Shown: positions 1 to 8,440, numbered from the stretch's first letter. The stretch: 33,062 bases of DNA from Deltaproteobacteria bacterium (GCA_029262315.1 JAJCZP010000008.1:1-33062); one strand, 5' to 3'. Made by a program: numbers and translations. Notes: generated from the sequence alone by a model not told the origin.

Positions 1-1
1 C

Positions 2-1054
2 GAGGTGTTCGACGCCGCGGCGTTCAGCCGCGAGCACGACGCCCCGAACGCGCTAGCCAGTGGCACTCAGACAGCGGCGCCACCGCAGCGAGAGGCCTCG
101 GGGATCGCGATGCGTCCGGGCCGATCCGGCAGCCGCAAGGCCGTCGCGCCCGCGGCGCGTGCCCTCGCCAAGGCACTCGGCATCGCTACGGAGCCGATTC
201 CGGGCACCGGGCCCGGTGGGCGGGTCATTCGGGCCGACGTCGCCGCATGGGCGGCCGCTCGCGAGGCACTCGTCGAGGTCGCCGACGGCGTCCGTCTCGA
301 GGTGCCGACGAGCGGCGCCGGCGACGAGGTCCTCCTCCTCCCCGGATTCGGCACCGATGCTTCGGTGTTCGCGTTGCAGACCGCCGAACTGACGAAGCAG
401 TACCGTGTACGCGGCGTCAATCCGCGTGGCGTCGGACTCTCGGACGCACCGGAGCAGGAGGCGTATGACCCCATCCTGCAAGCCGCCGACGCCGCCGCCC
501 TGATCGACGACGCTGCGCACGTCGTCGGCGCCAGCATGGGCGCCGCCGTCGCCATCGAGCTCGCGCTCGGCCATCCGGAGCGCGTGCGCTCCCTGACACT
601 GATCACACCCGTACTCGACGTCAGCCCGCGGTTGGCCGCAGTACTGGACGCCTGGTGCCGTCTCGCCGCCGAGTCGAGCCCCGCCACGTTGGCAACCGCG
701 CTGTTGCCGTGGATGTTCGCCGACGAAACGCTCGCCGACTCCCACACCCGCGACCGACTGCGCCGTGGCTTGGCCAGCATCGTCGCGCGCGTACCGTGCG
801 TCGTACTCGAACGCTACGCCCTGGGATTGCAACGATGGTCCGGACGGCGCACGCGTGATCTCGGACACCTCACCCCGCCCACCCTGATCCTGACCGGCGG
901 TGCCGATCTCCTGGCAACCGACGCCGCGCGCGTCGCCGCGGCCATTCCGGGGGCAACGTCGCACGTCGCACCGCACGCCGGGCATGCCTTGAGCCTCGAG
1001 GCAGCCGACGTCGTCAACCAGGCGATGCTGTCTCACATCGCCGGCAGGAGGTGA
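2..1054 (+). CDS. AcoC-like dihydrolipoamide acyltransferase / alpha-beta hydrolase fusion (5' partial)
   Basis: The frame is open to the left edge, so the N-terminus is missing. Numbering from the GTG at 5, a proline/alanine-rich linker (1-42) leads into a peripheral subunit-binding domain (about 45-80; core GTGPGGRVIRADV), then an alpha/beta hydrolase fold (about 95-349) with nucleophile elbow GASMG (Ser177) and a likely catalytic His near 327 (HAGHA). E2 enzymes of acetoin-dehydrogenase type (AcoC) are known to carry a lipoyl domain, this binding domain and a hydrolase in place of the usual acyltransferase domain, at about 370 aa. The lipoyl domain is presumably just outside the window. 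It would act in a cytoplasmic 2-oxoacid or acetoin dehydrogenase complex. Its stop lies 3 nt before the next start, suggesting translational coupling to the GMC gene. The family is clear; the substrate is not. Confidence 0.85.
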   Translation, partial: EVFDAAAFSREHDAPNALASGTQTAAPPQREASGIAMRPGRSGSRKAVAPAARALAKALGIATEPIPGTGPGGRVIRADVAAWAAAREALVEVADGVRLEVPTSGAGDEVLLLPGFGTDASVFALQTAELTKQYRVRGVNPRGVGLSDAPEQEAYDPILQAADAAALIDDAAHVVGASMGAAVAIELALGHPERVRSLTLITPVLDVSPRLAAVLDAWCRLAAESSPATLATALLPWMFADETLADSHTRDRLRRGLASIVARVPCVVLERYALGLQRWSGRRTRDLGHLTPPTLILTGGADLLATDAARVAAAIPGATSHVAPHAGHALSLEAADVVNQAMLSHIAGRR

Positions 1055-1057
1055 GTG

Positions 1058-2662
1058 ATGGCAGACGCGCCCGTCGACGTCCTGATCATCGGTGCCGGGG
1101 CATCGGGCGCCGCCCTGGCGTGGAGCCTCGCGGACACCCGCATGAACATCCTCTGCCTCGAGCAAGGCGATTGGATGGATCCCGAGAAATACCCGGCAGC
1201 CGGACGCGATTGGGAGATCCGAGGGTTCGGCGACTTTAGCGTCAGCCCCAACACACGCGGTCGGCCCGAGGACTACCCGGTCAACGACAGCGATTCGCCG
1301 ATCGCCGCCTCGATGTTCAACGCCGTCGGTGGCAGCACGATTCTGTATGCGGCCCATTTCCCGCGCTTTCGCCCATCGGACTTCAAGGTGAAAACCCTCG
1401 ACGGGATCGCCGACGACTGGCCCCTCGACTACGAACGGCTCGCACCTTACTACGACGAGAACGCTCGCATGATGGGCGTCGCAGGTTTGGCGGGCGACCC
1501 CGCATACCCGCCGAAGGCGTTGCCGCTGCCGCCGGTCCCGCTCGGCAAGCTCGGCGAAACGCTCGCCGGCGGCTTCAACAAGCTCGGGTGGCACTGGTGG
1601 CCCTCGGACAGCGCCATCGCCACGCAGGACTACGAAGGCCGCGCCGCCTGCATCAACGCGGGACCGTGTCTCACCGGCTGCGCCCAGGGCGCCAAAGCCA
1701 GCACCGACATCACCTACTGGCCAGTGGCGATCCGGCGCGGCGTGACGCTCAAGACCCGCTGTCGCGTGCGCGAGATCACCGTCGGCCCCGACGGCCTGGC
1801 CGATGGCGTCGTTTACTACGACGCCGACGGCGCCGAGCGGAAACAACGAGCCGAAGTCGTCGTGCTCGCGTGCAACGGCATCGGCACGCCGCGCCTGCTC
1901 CTGAATTCGCGCTCCAAACGTTTTCCCGAAGGACTCGCCAATCGCAGCGGCATGGTCGGGCAAAACCTCATGTTCCATCCGTACGCCATGGTCACCGGCC
2001 TCTTCGAGGACCGACTCGAGGGCTACAAGGGACCCATGGGATGCTGCCTCATGAGTCAAGAGTTCTATGAAACCGACCGCACACGCGGATTCGTCCGCGG
2101 CTATTCCATCGAGACGTTGCGCGGCCTGCCCCCGGTGTCGACCGCGCTCTGGGGCATGACGCAGGGCAGGATCCCCTGGGGTGCGGAGCATCGGCGCGCC
2201 TACGATGCGATCTTCGACCGCACCGCCGGCATGGTCATCATCTGTGAGGATCTCCCAGAGGGCCACAACCGTGTCACACTCGATCCCGAGCTCGTCGATA
2301 CCGACGGAATCCCGGCCCCCAAGGTCACCTACCGCTTGAGCGAGAACAGCACCCGAATGCTCGCCCACGCCGTCGCCCGCGGTAAGGAGGTGCTGGAAGC
2401 CGCCGGCGCCACCGAGACGTTCGCGGAGGCGCCCTTGCCGATCGCCGGCTGGCACCTCATGGGAACGGCGCGCATGGGAACCGACCCCGCGACCTCGGTC
2501 GTCAACGAGTGGGGCCGCGCCCACGACGTCAAGAACCTCTTCATCATCGATGGCAGCATCTTCGTCACCGCGGCGGGCGTGAATCCGACGAATACGATCC
2601 AGGCATTGGCCCTCTACATCGGGGATATGATCAAGAAGAACCTCGCCAATCTCTTCGACTAG
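1058..2662 (+). CDS. GMC-family FAD oxidoreductase (gluconate 2-dehydrogenase large-subunit type)
   Basis: A 534-aa flavoprotein with an N-terminal Rossmann FAD motif GAGASG (about 12-17), a VGGSTILYAAHFPRF segment near 90-105 typical of the GMC FAD-binding region, and a C-terminal catalytic block with His466 (GWHLMGTARMG) and Asn509 (GVNPTNT). GMC enzymes oxidise alcohols or sugars with FAD as hydride acceptor. The ATG at 1058 follows AGGAGG (1046-1051) by 6 nt and is preferred to the GTG at 1055. No signal peptide is visible. The next gene encodes a gluconate-dehydrogenase subunit-3-like protein, the usual partner of this clade, so the two probably form a complex. The substrate is unknown; an alcohol or aldehyde feeding the upstream E2 complex is only a guess. 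Confidence 0.93.
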   Translation: MADAPVDVLIIGAGASGAALAWSLADTRMNILCLEQGDWMDPEKYPAAGRDWEIRGFGDFSVSPNTRGRPEDYPVNDSDSPIAASMFNAVGGSTILYAAHFPRFRPSDFKVKTLDGIADDWPLDYERLAPYYDENARMMGVAGLAGDPAYPPKALPLPPVPLGKLGETLAGGFNKLGWHWWPSDSAIATQDYEGRAACINAGPCLTGCAQGAKASTDITYWPVAIRRGVTLKTRCRVREITVGPDGLADGVVYYDADGAERKQRAEVVVLACNGIGTPRLLLNSRSKRFPEGLANRSGMVGQNLMFHPYAMVTGLFEDRLEGYKGPMGCCLMSQEFYETDRTRGFVRGYSIETLRGLPPVSTALWGMTQGRIPWGAEHRRAYDAIFDRTAGMVIICEDLPEGHNRVTLDPELVDTDGIPAPKVTYRLSENSTRMLAHAVARGKEVLEAAGATETFAEAPLPIAGWHLMGTARMGTDPATSVVNEWGRAHDVKNLFIIDGSIFVTAAGVNPTNTIQALALYIGDMIKKNLANLFD

Positions 2663-2690
2663 GAATGCGACAACACCAGAGGCAGACCCG

Positions 2691-3158
2691 ATGAGCGCAA
2701 CGACGACCACACAGCCGATCTCCGCCGCGCAGGTCCGGACGCTGGCAAGCGTGCTCGACGAGATCGTCCCGCCAAGCGACGATGCCAGGTTCCCGGGCGC
2801 CGGCGCGCTTGGGCTCGCAGCCTATGTGGAGCAGACGATGGCGCACACGCCCGATCTCCACCAGATGACCATGCAGGGGCTCGCAGCTCTCGATCGGCTG
2901 GTGCAGGCCAAAGGCGCCGAGAGCTTCACGGCGCTTTGCCGCGCGGACAGGCTCGCGATGCTGCATGCGCTGACGACAACGGAGCCGGCGTTCCTCCCAA
3001 CGCTGACCTTCCACACGTATGTCGGCTACTATCAGCACGAGCGTGTACTCGAGGCGCTCCACCTCGACCCACGGCCGCCCTACCCCAAGGGATTCGAGAT
3101 GCCACCGAGCGACCTAACGACGCTGTTGGCACCGGTGCGGCGGCGGGCAGAACGATAG
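2691..3158 (+). CDS. Gluconate 2-dehydrogenase subunit 3 family protein
   Basis: A small 155-aa helical protein matching the subunit-3 family, with the recognisable C-terminal signature VGYYQHERVLEAL followed by DPRPPYPKGFEM. It starts 28 nt after the GMC gene with an AGAGG ribosome site, consistent with an operon. In characterised complexes subunit 3 accompanies the flavoprotein and a cytochrome c subunit and often has a Tat signal. Here there is neither a Tat signal nor a cytochrome gene alongside, so the pair may be cytoplasmic or use another electron acceptor. It probably stabilises the GMC partner. Function is inferred from family and neighbour. Confidence 0.85.
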   Translation: MSATTTTQPISAAQVRTLASVLDEIVPPSDDARFPGAGALGLAAYVEQTMAHTPDLHQMTMQGLAALDRLVQAKGAESFTALCRADRLAMLHALTTTEPAFLPTLTFHTYVGYYQHERVLEALHLDPRPPYPKGFEMPPSDLTTLLAPVRRRAER

Positions 3159-3207
3159 CGGGAAGACGCTCGGTGCCGACCCCCTCGCGCCTGAGACATC
3201 ATTGACG

Positions 3208-4410
3208 ATGCTGAATCCCGACGAAACGCGCATCGCCCTGGCCATCCCGCCGCTCTGGCGCCTGGCGTTCCGCCCGCTCTTTCTCGCGGGACCGCTGTTC
3301 TCGATCGTCGCGGTCGCTTGGTGGGTTTATTTCTGGTCGGGGATTCCATCATGGCAGCCCTACGGCGATCCGATCTGGTGGCACGGCCACGAAATGCTCT
3401 TCGGCTTTGCCGCCGCCATCGTCGTCGGCTTCCTCCTGACCGCCGTCCAAACCTGGACCGGCGTGACCGGCATGCGCGCGCGGCCGTTGATGGCATTGGT
3501 GTCGATCTGGTTGCTCGCACGCTTCCTGATCGCGTTCGGGAACACGCTGCCCCCAACGGTGGTCGCGGTTGTCGACTGCCTGTTCCTCCCGGCTGCGGCG
3601 CTGGCACTCGCGCGCCCGGTCGTCCGCGTCCGACAGTGGCACAACCTCTCGCTCGTCGCCCTGCTTCTCTTGCTCGCGCTCGTCAACGTCGCCAGTCACG
3701 CCGCCCTGCTGTCCGATGACCGCGCCATGGCCACCCGCGCCCTGCACGGCGCCGTGATCTCGATCACTATCATCATGGCGGTGATGGGAGGGCGCGTGAT
3801 TCCGTTCTTCACCGCCCGAGGCACGAGCAGTAAGCCGCCCCCTCCGCTCCCGTGGCTCGACGTACTGAGCCTGACCTCGCTCGCCGCACTGTTGGTGGCG
3901 GCTGCCGTCGGCATGACGACGCGCCCCTCCGGGTGGCTGACGGCCGTGGCGCTCCCGAGTGCGGTCCTGAACGGCGGGCGCTTTGCGCGCTGGGGTTTCC
4001 AGCGGACCCGGCGCGTGCCGCTCCTCTGGTCACTCCATCTCGCCTACGCGTTCATTCCCCTCGGCCTATTCGCGCTCGCGTTGGCCGGCTCGACGCATCT
4101 GGTCAGCGTCGGCGCAGCGATTCACTGCTTCACGGCCGGCGCCATGGGCAGCCTCATTCTGGCCATGATCGCGCGCGTGTCACTAGGGCACACGGGGCGC
4201 CCGCTGAGCCTGCCACGTGCCATGCCCGTCGCCTTCGCGCTGATCGTAGCTAGCGGCATCGTGAGACTCGCCGCGGCATTCGTGGCCCCCGGCCACGCGC
4301 CCGAAGCCATCATCATCGCTGGCGGCCTCTGGATCCTCGCGTACGGGATCTACTGCTGGAACTATGCCCCGATGTTGTGGGCGGCGCGCATCGACGGCCG
4401 TCCCGGCTGA
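3208..4410 (+). CDS. nnrS: NnrS family polytopic membrane protein
   Basis: A 400-aa, mostly hydrophobic protein with about 12 predicted membrane spans. The N-terminal hallmark WHGHEMLFGFAAAIVVGFLL with a following QTWTG motif identifies NnrS. Members are haem- and copper-containing inner-membrane proteins linked to nitric oxide tolerance and denitrification, relieving nitrosative stress by an unclear mechanism. Conserved His residues are visible at WHGHE and in the later Ala/Gly-rich spans (HCFTAGAMG, LGHTGRPL). The ATG at 3208 is chosen over the in-frame TTG at 3202; no strong Shine-Dalgarno is evident. No nitrite or NO reductase genes are nearby, so here it may serve detoxification alone. 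Confidence 0.9.
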   Translation: MLNPDETRIALAIPPLWRLAFRPLFLAGPLFSIVAVAWWVYFWSGIPSWQPYGDPIWWHGHEMLFGFAAAIVVGFLLTAVQTWTGVTGMRARPLMALVSIWLLARFLIAFGNTLPPTVVAVVDCLFLPAAALALARPVVRVRQWHNLSLVALLLLLALVNVASHAALLSDDRAMATRALHGAVISITIIMAVMGGRVIPFFTARGTSSKPPPPLPWLDVLSLTSLAALLVAAAVGMTTRPSGWLTAVALPSAVLNGGRFARWGFQRTRRVPLLWSLHLAYAFIPLGLFALALAGSTHLVSVGAAIHCFTAGAMGSLILAMIARVSLGHTGRPLSLPRAMPVAFALIVASGIVRLAAAFVAPGHAPEAIIIAGGLWILAYGIYCWNYAPMLWAARIDGRPG

Positions 4411-4568
4411 AGCGCGCCGCTCATGCCCGGGCTTCGGGCGGGCACGAGCCGACAAGCGTTTTCGTTCCCGACATGACAAACGTCATCGATTCGCATGACC
4501 AGTCCACCGCGGAGGCTGGTTTCCTGCTGGCGCTGCTTGACGCGATGTCCCACGGCTCTTACGGTTCT

Positions 4569-4584
4569 AAACAAACGTTTGTTT
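4569..4584. promoter_or_regulatory. Perfect 16-bp palindrome, probable repressor operator
   Basis: AAACAAACGTTTGTTT is a perfect 8+8 inverted repeat, centred at 4576/4577 and 32 bp upstream of the hydrolase start, in otherwise GC-rich DNA. Palindromes with AAAC/GTTT half-sites are typical of TetR-family operators. No regulator gene lies next to it, so the binding protein is unknown. Confidence 0.55.
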
Positions 4585-4615
4585 GTTCTGCCAACATCCT
4601 GCGAGGAGCCCACAC

Positions 4616-5614
4616 ATGCACTCTGCTGAGCCGGTCACTGCTTCCACGTTCGCGGGCGAATGCGCCACGGCCGAGGCCGCCGCACTGGAAGTCCCGGGCC
4701 CCAGGTTCGAGGGAACCGTCAGACTCCGAGGCGGCCGCTCCATCGGCCTCGCCGAGTATGGATCGCGCACGGGTATGCCCATCCTCTGGTTTCACGGCAC
4801 TCCCGGGGGACGCCGGCAGATACCGCCGCTGGCGCGCCAGCGAGCGAGCGAACAGGGCGTGCGTCTGGTCGCGCTTCAACGACCCGGAATGGGGGATTCG
4901 ACGCCCCACCTCTACCGGTCCGTGCTCGAATGGGCCGACGACGTCGGCGAGATCGCCGACCAGCTCGGCATCGACCGCTTCGGACTGGTAGGGCTCTCCG
5001 GGGGCGGACCCTACGTTCTCGCCTGCGCACATCGCATGCCCGGGCGGGTCATCGCGGGCGCGATCCTGGGCGGCGTTGCACCGGCGCGCGGGCCCGATGC
5101 TCCGCTCGGCGGCGCGGTCGGCTTTGCCGCCCAGAATCGACTCCTCCTACGTGTGCTGCGCGAGCCACTCGCCCGAATCTTGTGGGCGACGAGCGCGGCC
5201 CTGCGGCCGCTCGCCTCGCAAGCCTTCGATTTTGCCATTAAGGTGCTTCCGTCCGGCGACCAGGACGTCATGGGCCGGGCCGAGATGAAAGGCATGTTCA
5301 TCGACGACATTCTGCACGCAGCGCGGTACCAGATGCACGCACCCGTGTACGACCTGATCCTGTTCACGCGCCGCTGGGGTTTCTCCCCGCGGGACGTGCG
5401 GGTGCCCATTAGACTCTGGCACGGCGACGCTGACAATCTGGTACCTCTGGCGCACGCGCAGCACTTGGCGGAGATCATTCCCGACGCGGAGCTGCAGGTC
5501 CGGCCCCGTGAAGGCCATCTCGGAAATCTCGACGCGGTCGACGAGATCTTCAGCGCGATCGCTCGCCACTGGCCCACCGATGCCTCGGGGGACGCGTCGG
5601 CCACGAGCCACTGA
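4616..5614 (+). CDS. Alpha/beta fold hydrolase
   Basis: A 332-aa cytoplasmic hydrolase. The oxyanion-hole loop HGTPGG, the nucleophile elbow GLSGGGP, an acid residue in WHGDADNLVP and a C-terminal His in REGHLG make a complete Ser-Asp-His triad. The longer open frame begins at 4583, inside the upstream palindrome; the ATG at 4616 is preferred because GAGGAG (4603-4608) sits 7 nt before it. The family covers esterases, lactonases and haloalkane or epoxide hydrolases, and I cannot assign a substrate. The operator-like palindrome directly upstream suggests inducible expression by a TetR-type repressor encoded elsewhere. The radical SAM gene follows after 80 nt. Confidence 0.9.
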   Translation: MHSAEPVTASTFAGECATAEAAALEVPGPRFEGTVRLRGGRSIGLAEYGSRTGMPILWFHGTPGGRRQIPPLARQRASEQGVRLVALQRPGMGDSTPHLYRSVLEWADDVGEIADQLGIDRFGLVGLSGGGPYVLACAHRMPGRVIAGAILGGVAPARGPDAPLGGAVGFAAQNRLLLRVLREPLARILWATSAALRPLASQAFDFAIKVLPSGDQDVMGRAEMKGMFIDDILHAARYQMHAPVYDLILFTRRWGFSPRDVRVPIRLWHGDADNLVPLAHAQHLAEIIPDAELQVRPREGHLGNLDAVDEIFSAIARHWPTDASGDASATSH

Positions 5615-5694
5615 ACCCGCACCCAGGGTCGCGCTGCGGCCCCGCAAGGCGAGTCCGTTCGTTTCATCGGGCGCGAGGAAAGCGAGAGGTCACC

Positions 5695-6768
5695 GTGCAC
5701 CGGCCGCAAATGCAGTTCGAGAACAATCCCTTCATCGTCTTCTGGGAGACCACACAGGCCTGCGACCTGGTCTGCAAGCACTGCCGTGCGGACGCGCAAC
5801 CCGCACGCGATCCCGACGAGCTCGACACGGCCGAGGGCCGACGCCTGCTCGAGGACATACGCGCCATGGGCTGCCCGCTCGTGGTGCTGACCGGAGGTGA
5901 CCCCGCCAAACGACCCGACCTGGTGGATCTGGTCCGCTATGGCACCGACATCGGCCTGCGTGTCGCCCTGACCCCGAGCGCGACACCGTTAATCACCCGC
6001 GATCTCCTGACGCGACTCCGGGACGCCGGGCTCGCCCGCCTCGCACTCAGTCTCGACGCCGCGGATGCCGCGACGCACGACGGCTTTCGCGGCGTCGACG
6101 GCTCGTTCGCGCGAACACTCGAGATCCTGCACACCGCCCGCGCGGTCGGACTCACCACGCAGGTGAATACGACGATCACCGACCTGAATGCCGACGCACT
6201 GGAACGGATCGCCGACGTGCTGCAGTCGCTCAAGATCACCCTCTGGGGCGTCTTCTTCCTGGTCCCCACTGGGCGCGGCGAGCAACTCCAGGCCCTCGAT
6301 CCCGTCGCCGCCGAAGCCGTCCTCGAACGCCTTGCTTCGCTCGCGTGCACGGCCCCCTTCGACATCAAGACGACGGCCGCCCCACACTTCCGTCGCGTGC
6401 TGCTCCAACACAAAGTGAAGCGGCGCGAGATCGTCGGGATCAGCGACGGCATCGGACGCGCCCCCCGCGGCGTCAACGACGGCCAGGGGGTGGTGTTCGT
6501 CTCCCACCGCGGCGAGGTCTTCCCGAGCGGCTTCCTGCCGCTCGCGTGCGGCACGGTCCGCGACGGCGGTCTCGCGACCGTCTATCGCGAGCATCCAGTC
6601 TTTCAGGCGCTGCGCGACCCCGAGCGACTCGAGGGTAAGTGCGGGGTGTGCGAGTTCCGACGCATCTGCGGCGGCTCCCGCGCACGCGCGTACGCATTGA
6701 CCGGTAACCTCTTCGCCGAGGAGCCGGCGTGCGCCTACGAGCCAGGACCACCGCCGAGCCCCCAATGA
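5695..6768 (+). CDS. Radical SAM/SPASM protein (TIGR04053-like), haem-locus associated
   Basis: A 357-aa radical SAM enzyme with the [4Fe-4S] motif CxxxCxxC at Cys23, Cys27 and Cys30 (ACDLVCKHC), a TGGDP motif, and a C-terminal SPASM-type cysteine cluster including Cys316, Cys319, Cys325 and Cys346. The order and length match the TIGR04053 family, often found beside haem-biosynthesis genes and related to AhbD/NirJ-like enzymes. The start is GTG at 5695 behind GAGAGG. Its TGA stop (6766-6768) lies in an ATGA overlap with a 9-codon ORF produced by a tandem duplication; before the duplication it would have overlapped hemY directly. A role in tetrapyrrole maturation is inferred from family and neighbour; the reaction is unknown. 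Confidence 0.88.
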   Translation: MHRPQMQFENNPFIVFWETTQACDLVCKHCRADAQPARDPDELDTAEGRRLLEDIRAMGCPLVVLTGGDPAKRPDLVDLVRYGTDIGLRVALTPSATPLITRDLLTRLRDAGLARLALSLDAADAATHDGFRGVDGSFARTLEILHTARAVGLTTQVNTTITDLNADALERIADVLQSLKITLWGVFFLVPTGRGEQLQALDPVAAEAVLERLASLACTAPFDIKTTAAPHFRRVLLQHKVKRREIVGISDGIGRAPRGVNDGQGVVFVSHRGEVFPSGFLPLACGTVRDGGLATVYREHPVFQALRDPERLEGKCGVCEFRRICGGSRARAYALTGNLFAEEPACAYEPGPPPSPQ

Positions 6769-6815
6769 GCGCGCCGCGGGTCGCGATCGAATGAGCGCGC
6801 CGCGGGTCGCGATCG
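6764..6815 (+). repeat. Perfect 26-bp tandem direct repeat across the hemY start
   Basis: Bases 6764-6789 and 6790-6815 are identical, each beginning AATGAGCGCGCC. The unit holds the first eight hemY codons and its ATG. Because 26 is not a multiple of three, the two ATGs (6765 and 6791) are in different frames. Both copies generate an ATGA stop/start overlap. Confidence 0.97.
6765..6794 (+). CDS. Nine-codon mini-ORF duplicating the HemY N-terminus
   Basis: Reads MSAPRVAIE and then TGA. Its ATG overlaps the radical SAM stop (ATGA at 6765-6768) and its TGA overlaps the hemY ATG (ATGA at 6791-6794). It exists only because of the 26-bp duplication. It could pass terminating ribosomes to hemY, acting as a small coupling relay, or reduce hemY translation. 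No independent function is expected for the peptide. Confidence 0.5.
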   Translation: MSAPRVAIE

Positions 6816-8173
6816 TCGGCGCCGGCGTTGCCGGGCTCGCCGCGGCCTGGACCCTCACACGCGAGGCGCCCGAGGTGGAGGTCGTCGTCCTCGAGCGTGC
6901 ACCGCGGGCGGGGGGCCTCATTGCGACCGAACGAACGCCCAATGGGTTCCTCGTCGAGCACGGCGCAGACTGTCTGGTGACGACCAAACCCTGGGGAGTC
7001 GAACTCGTCCGTGCCGCGGGGCTCGGAGGAGCGGTCGTGACGGGCGCCGAACCGCGCCGAAGCTTCATCGCCGTCGACGGAAAGCTCGTCCCGCTGCCGC
7101 CGTTGTTCGCCGCGCATGGGCTCGACGTTGCGCGAGGACTCGCGCAGACTCCGCTGCTTACGGTGCGGGGCAAGCTGCGCCTCTGCACGGAGCTGTTCAT
7201 CGGCCGCCGACACGGCGGGAGCGACGAAAGCGTGGGGGCGTTCGTCACGAGACGGTTCGGACGCGAGCTGCTCGAGGCGATCGTCGCACCGCTCATGAGC
7301 GGCATCTACGGCGGGCATGCCGATCTGCTCAGTGCCGAGGCATGCCTTCCACGGCTGCGTGAACTCGAACGCCGGCACGGCAGTATCGCGATCGGAATGC
7401 GCCGTATGCTCCGTGCGCGTCAGCAGCGCGCCGCCCACGAGCAGATCCTGCCCCCCATGGTCAGCCTACGTGACGGGATGGAGTCCCTCACGGGAGCCCT
7501 CGCCCACGCGCTCGGGCACCGGCTGACACTCGGCGTCGCGGTCGGGGGCATCACGCGGCTCACCGGGGGACGATTTCGCATCGCGACATCGGCTGGGAAT
7601 GTGGACAGCGACGGCGTCATCCTCGCGGTCCCCGCCTGGGGGGCGCCGGCGCTCGTCGCCGAGCTCGATCCCGACCTCGCGGACACGCTGGCCACCCTCC
7701 CCCACAAGGCGCTCGACTGCGTGACCCTTGCGTGGCGTGCGCGAGACATTCCTGGCTCGCTCGCGGGAACCGGTTTCGTGACGGCCCCGACCGGCGCACG
7801 CCCCACGATCGCGTGCACCTGGGCGAGTCACAAGTGGCCGGGCCGGGCCCCCGAGGACTCCGTACTCGTCCGCAGTGTCCTCTCGAATCCCGACGCGAGT
7901 GAGGCCGATCTGTTGACGCTCGCGCGCAGTGACCTGCGCGACCTCCTGGGGATCACCGCACCGCCCACTCTCACGCGGGTACGCCGCCTCCCGCGGGCCA
8001 CGCCCATCTACCAGGTCGGCCATCTGGGGCGAGTCGCGTGGATGCGTGAGCGCACCCACGCGATCGGCGCGTTCGCGCTTGCGGGCAACGCCCATGGGGG
8101 TATCGGCATACCCGATTGCGTCCAGAGCGGTCAGGTCGCGGCCCGGTCGGTGCACCAAGCGCTGCTTGGCTGA
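6791..8173 (+). CDS. hemY: Oxygen-dependent protoporphyrinogen/coproporphyrinogen oxidase (HemY/PgoX type)
   Basis: A 460-aa FAD enzyme of the amine-oxidase fold. It has an N-terminal dinucleotide motif (VGAGVAGLAAAW), the ERAPRAGGLIATER segment that binds the FAD ribose and pyrophosphate, VAPLMSGIYGG in the middle, and a C-terminal FAD loop (LAGNAHGGIGIPDCVQSG). These features and the length match HemY/PPOX, which oxidises protoporphyrinogen IX or coproporphyrinogen III in haem synthesis. It is coupled to the upstream radical SAM gene, but the initiation region is duplicated so a 9-codon ORF now sits between them. The second ATG (6791) is the true start, because the first copy runs out of frame to a TGA. 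No other haem genes are in the window, so substrate choice cannot be settled. Confidence 0.93.
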   Translation: MSAPRVAIVGAGVAGLAAAWTLTREAPEVEVVVLERAPRAGGLIATERTPNGFLVEHGADCLVTTKPWGVELVRAAGLGGAVVTGAEPRRSFIAVDGKLVPLPPLFAAHGLDVARGLAQTPLLTVRGKLRLCTELFIGRRHGGSDESVGAFVTRRFGRELLEAIVAPLMSGIYGGHADLLSAEACLPRLRELERRHGSIAIGMRRMLRARQQRAAHEQILPPMVSLRDGMESLTGALAHALGHRLTLGVAVGGITRLTGGRFRIATSAGNVDSDGVILAVPAWGAPALVAELDPDLADTLATLPHKALDCVTLAWRARDIPGSLAGTGFVTAPTGARPTIACTWASHKWPGRAPEDSVLVRSVLSNPDASEADLLTLARSDLRDLLGITAPPTLTRVRRLPRATPIYQVGHLGRVAWMRERTHAIGAFALAGNAHGGIGIPDCVQSGQVAARSVHQALLG

Positions 8174-8440
8174 GCGCGCCTCCGGGCGAAGGGCGAGACG
8201 ACACGGCGTCGGAGAGCGCGTGGTGTCCGCAGCACGCGCGAAAGCACATGGCCTTCGGCAGCGATCGTGGAAGTACGGCGCCGCTCCAGTGTGCGCCATA
8301 ATGACGCGCTCGATGGCGATGCACGCGCGCCGCACTATCGTATTGGTACTTGTCCGCAATATCTCGATTTAATGCTTTCTTCGACTTTCTGCGGCCTGCT
8401 ATGGGGAGGTTTTCGGCATGTATCGATAAGGAGCTACGCT

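Noticed and set aside
53-2710. 885-codon open frame on the minus strand opposite the E2 and GMC genes
   Set aside because: It is antisense to two clearly recognisable genes, the protein is Arg/Gly/Asp/Val-rich without any domain, and long antisense frames are common in GC-rich DNA.
4425-4439. GCCCG-N5-CGGGC hairpin after nnrS as a terminator
   Set aside because: Five base pairs without a U-tract in GC-rich sequence is expected by chance.
5989-7305. 438-codon minus-strand frame opposite the radical SAM and hemY genes
   Set aside because: Low-complexity Arg/Ser/Pro protein overlapping two well-supported genes; a GC-bias shadow.
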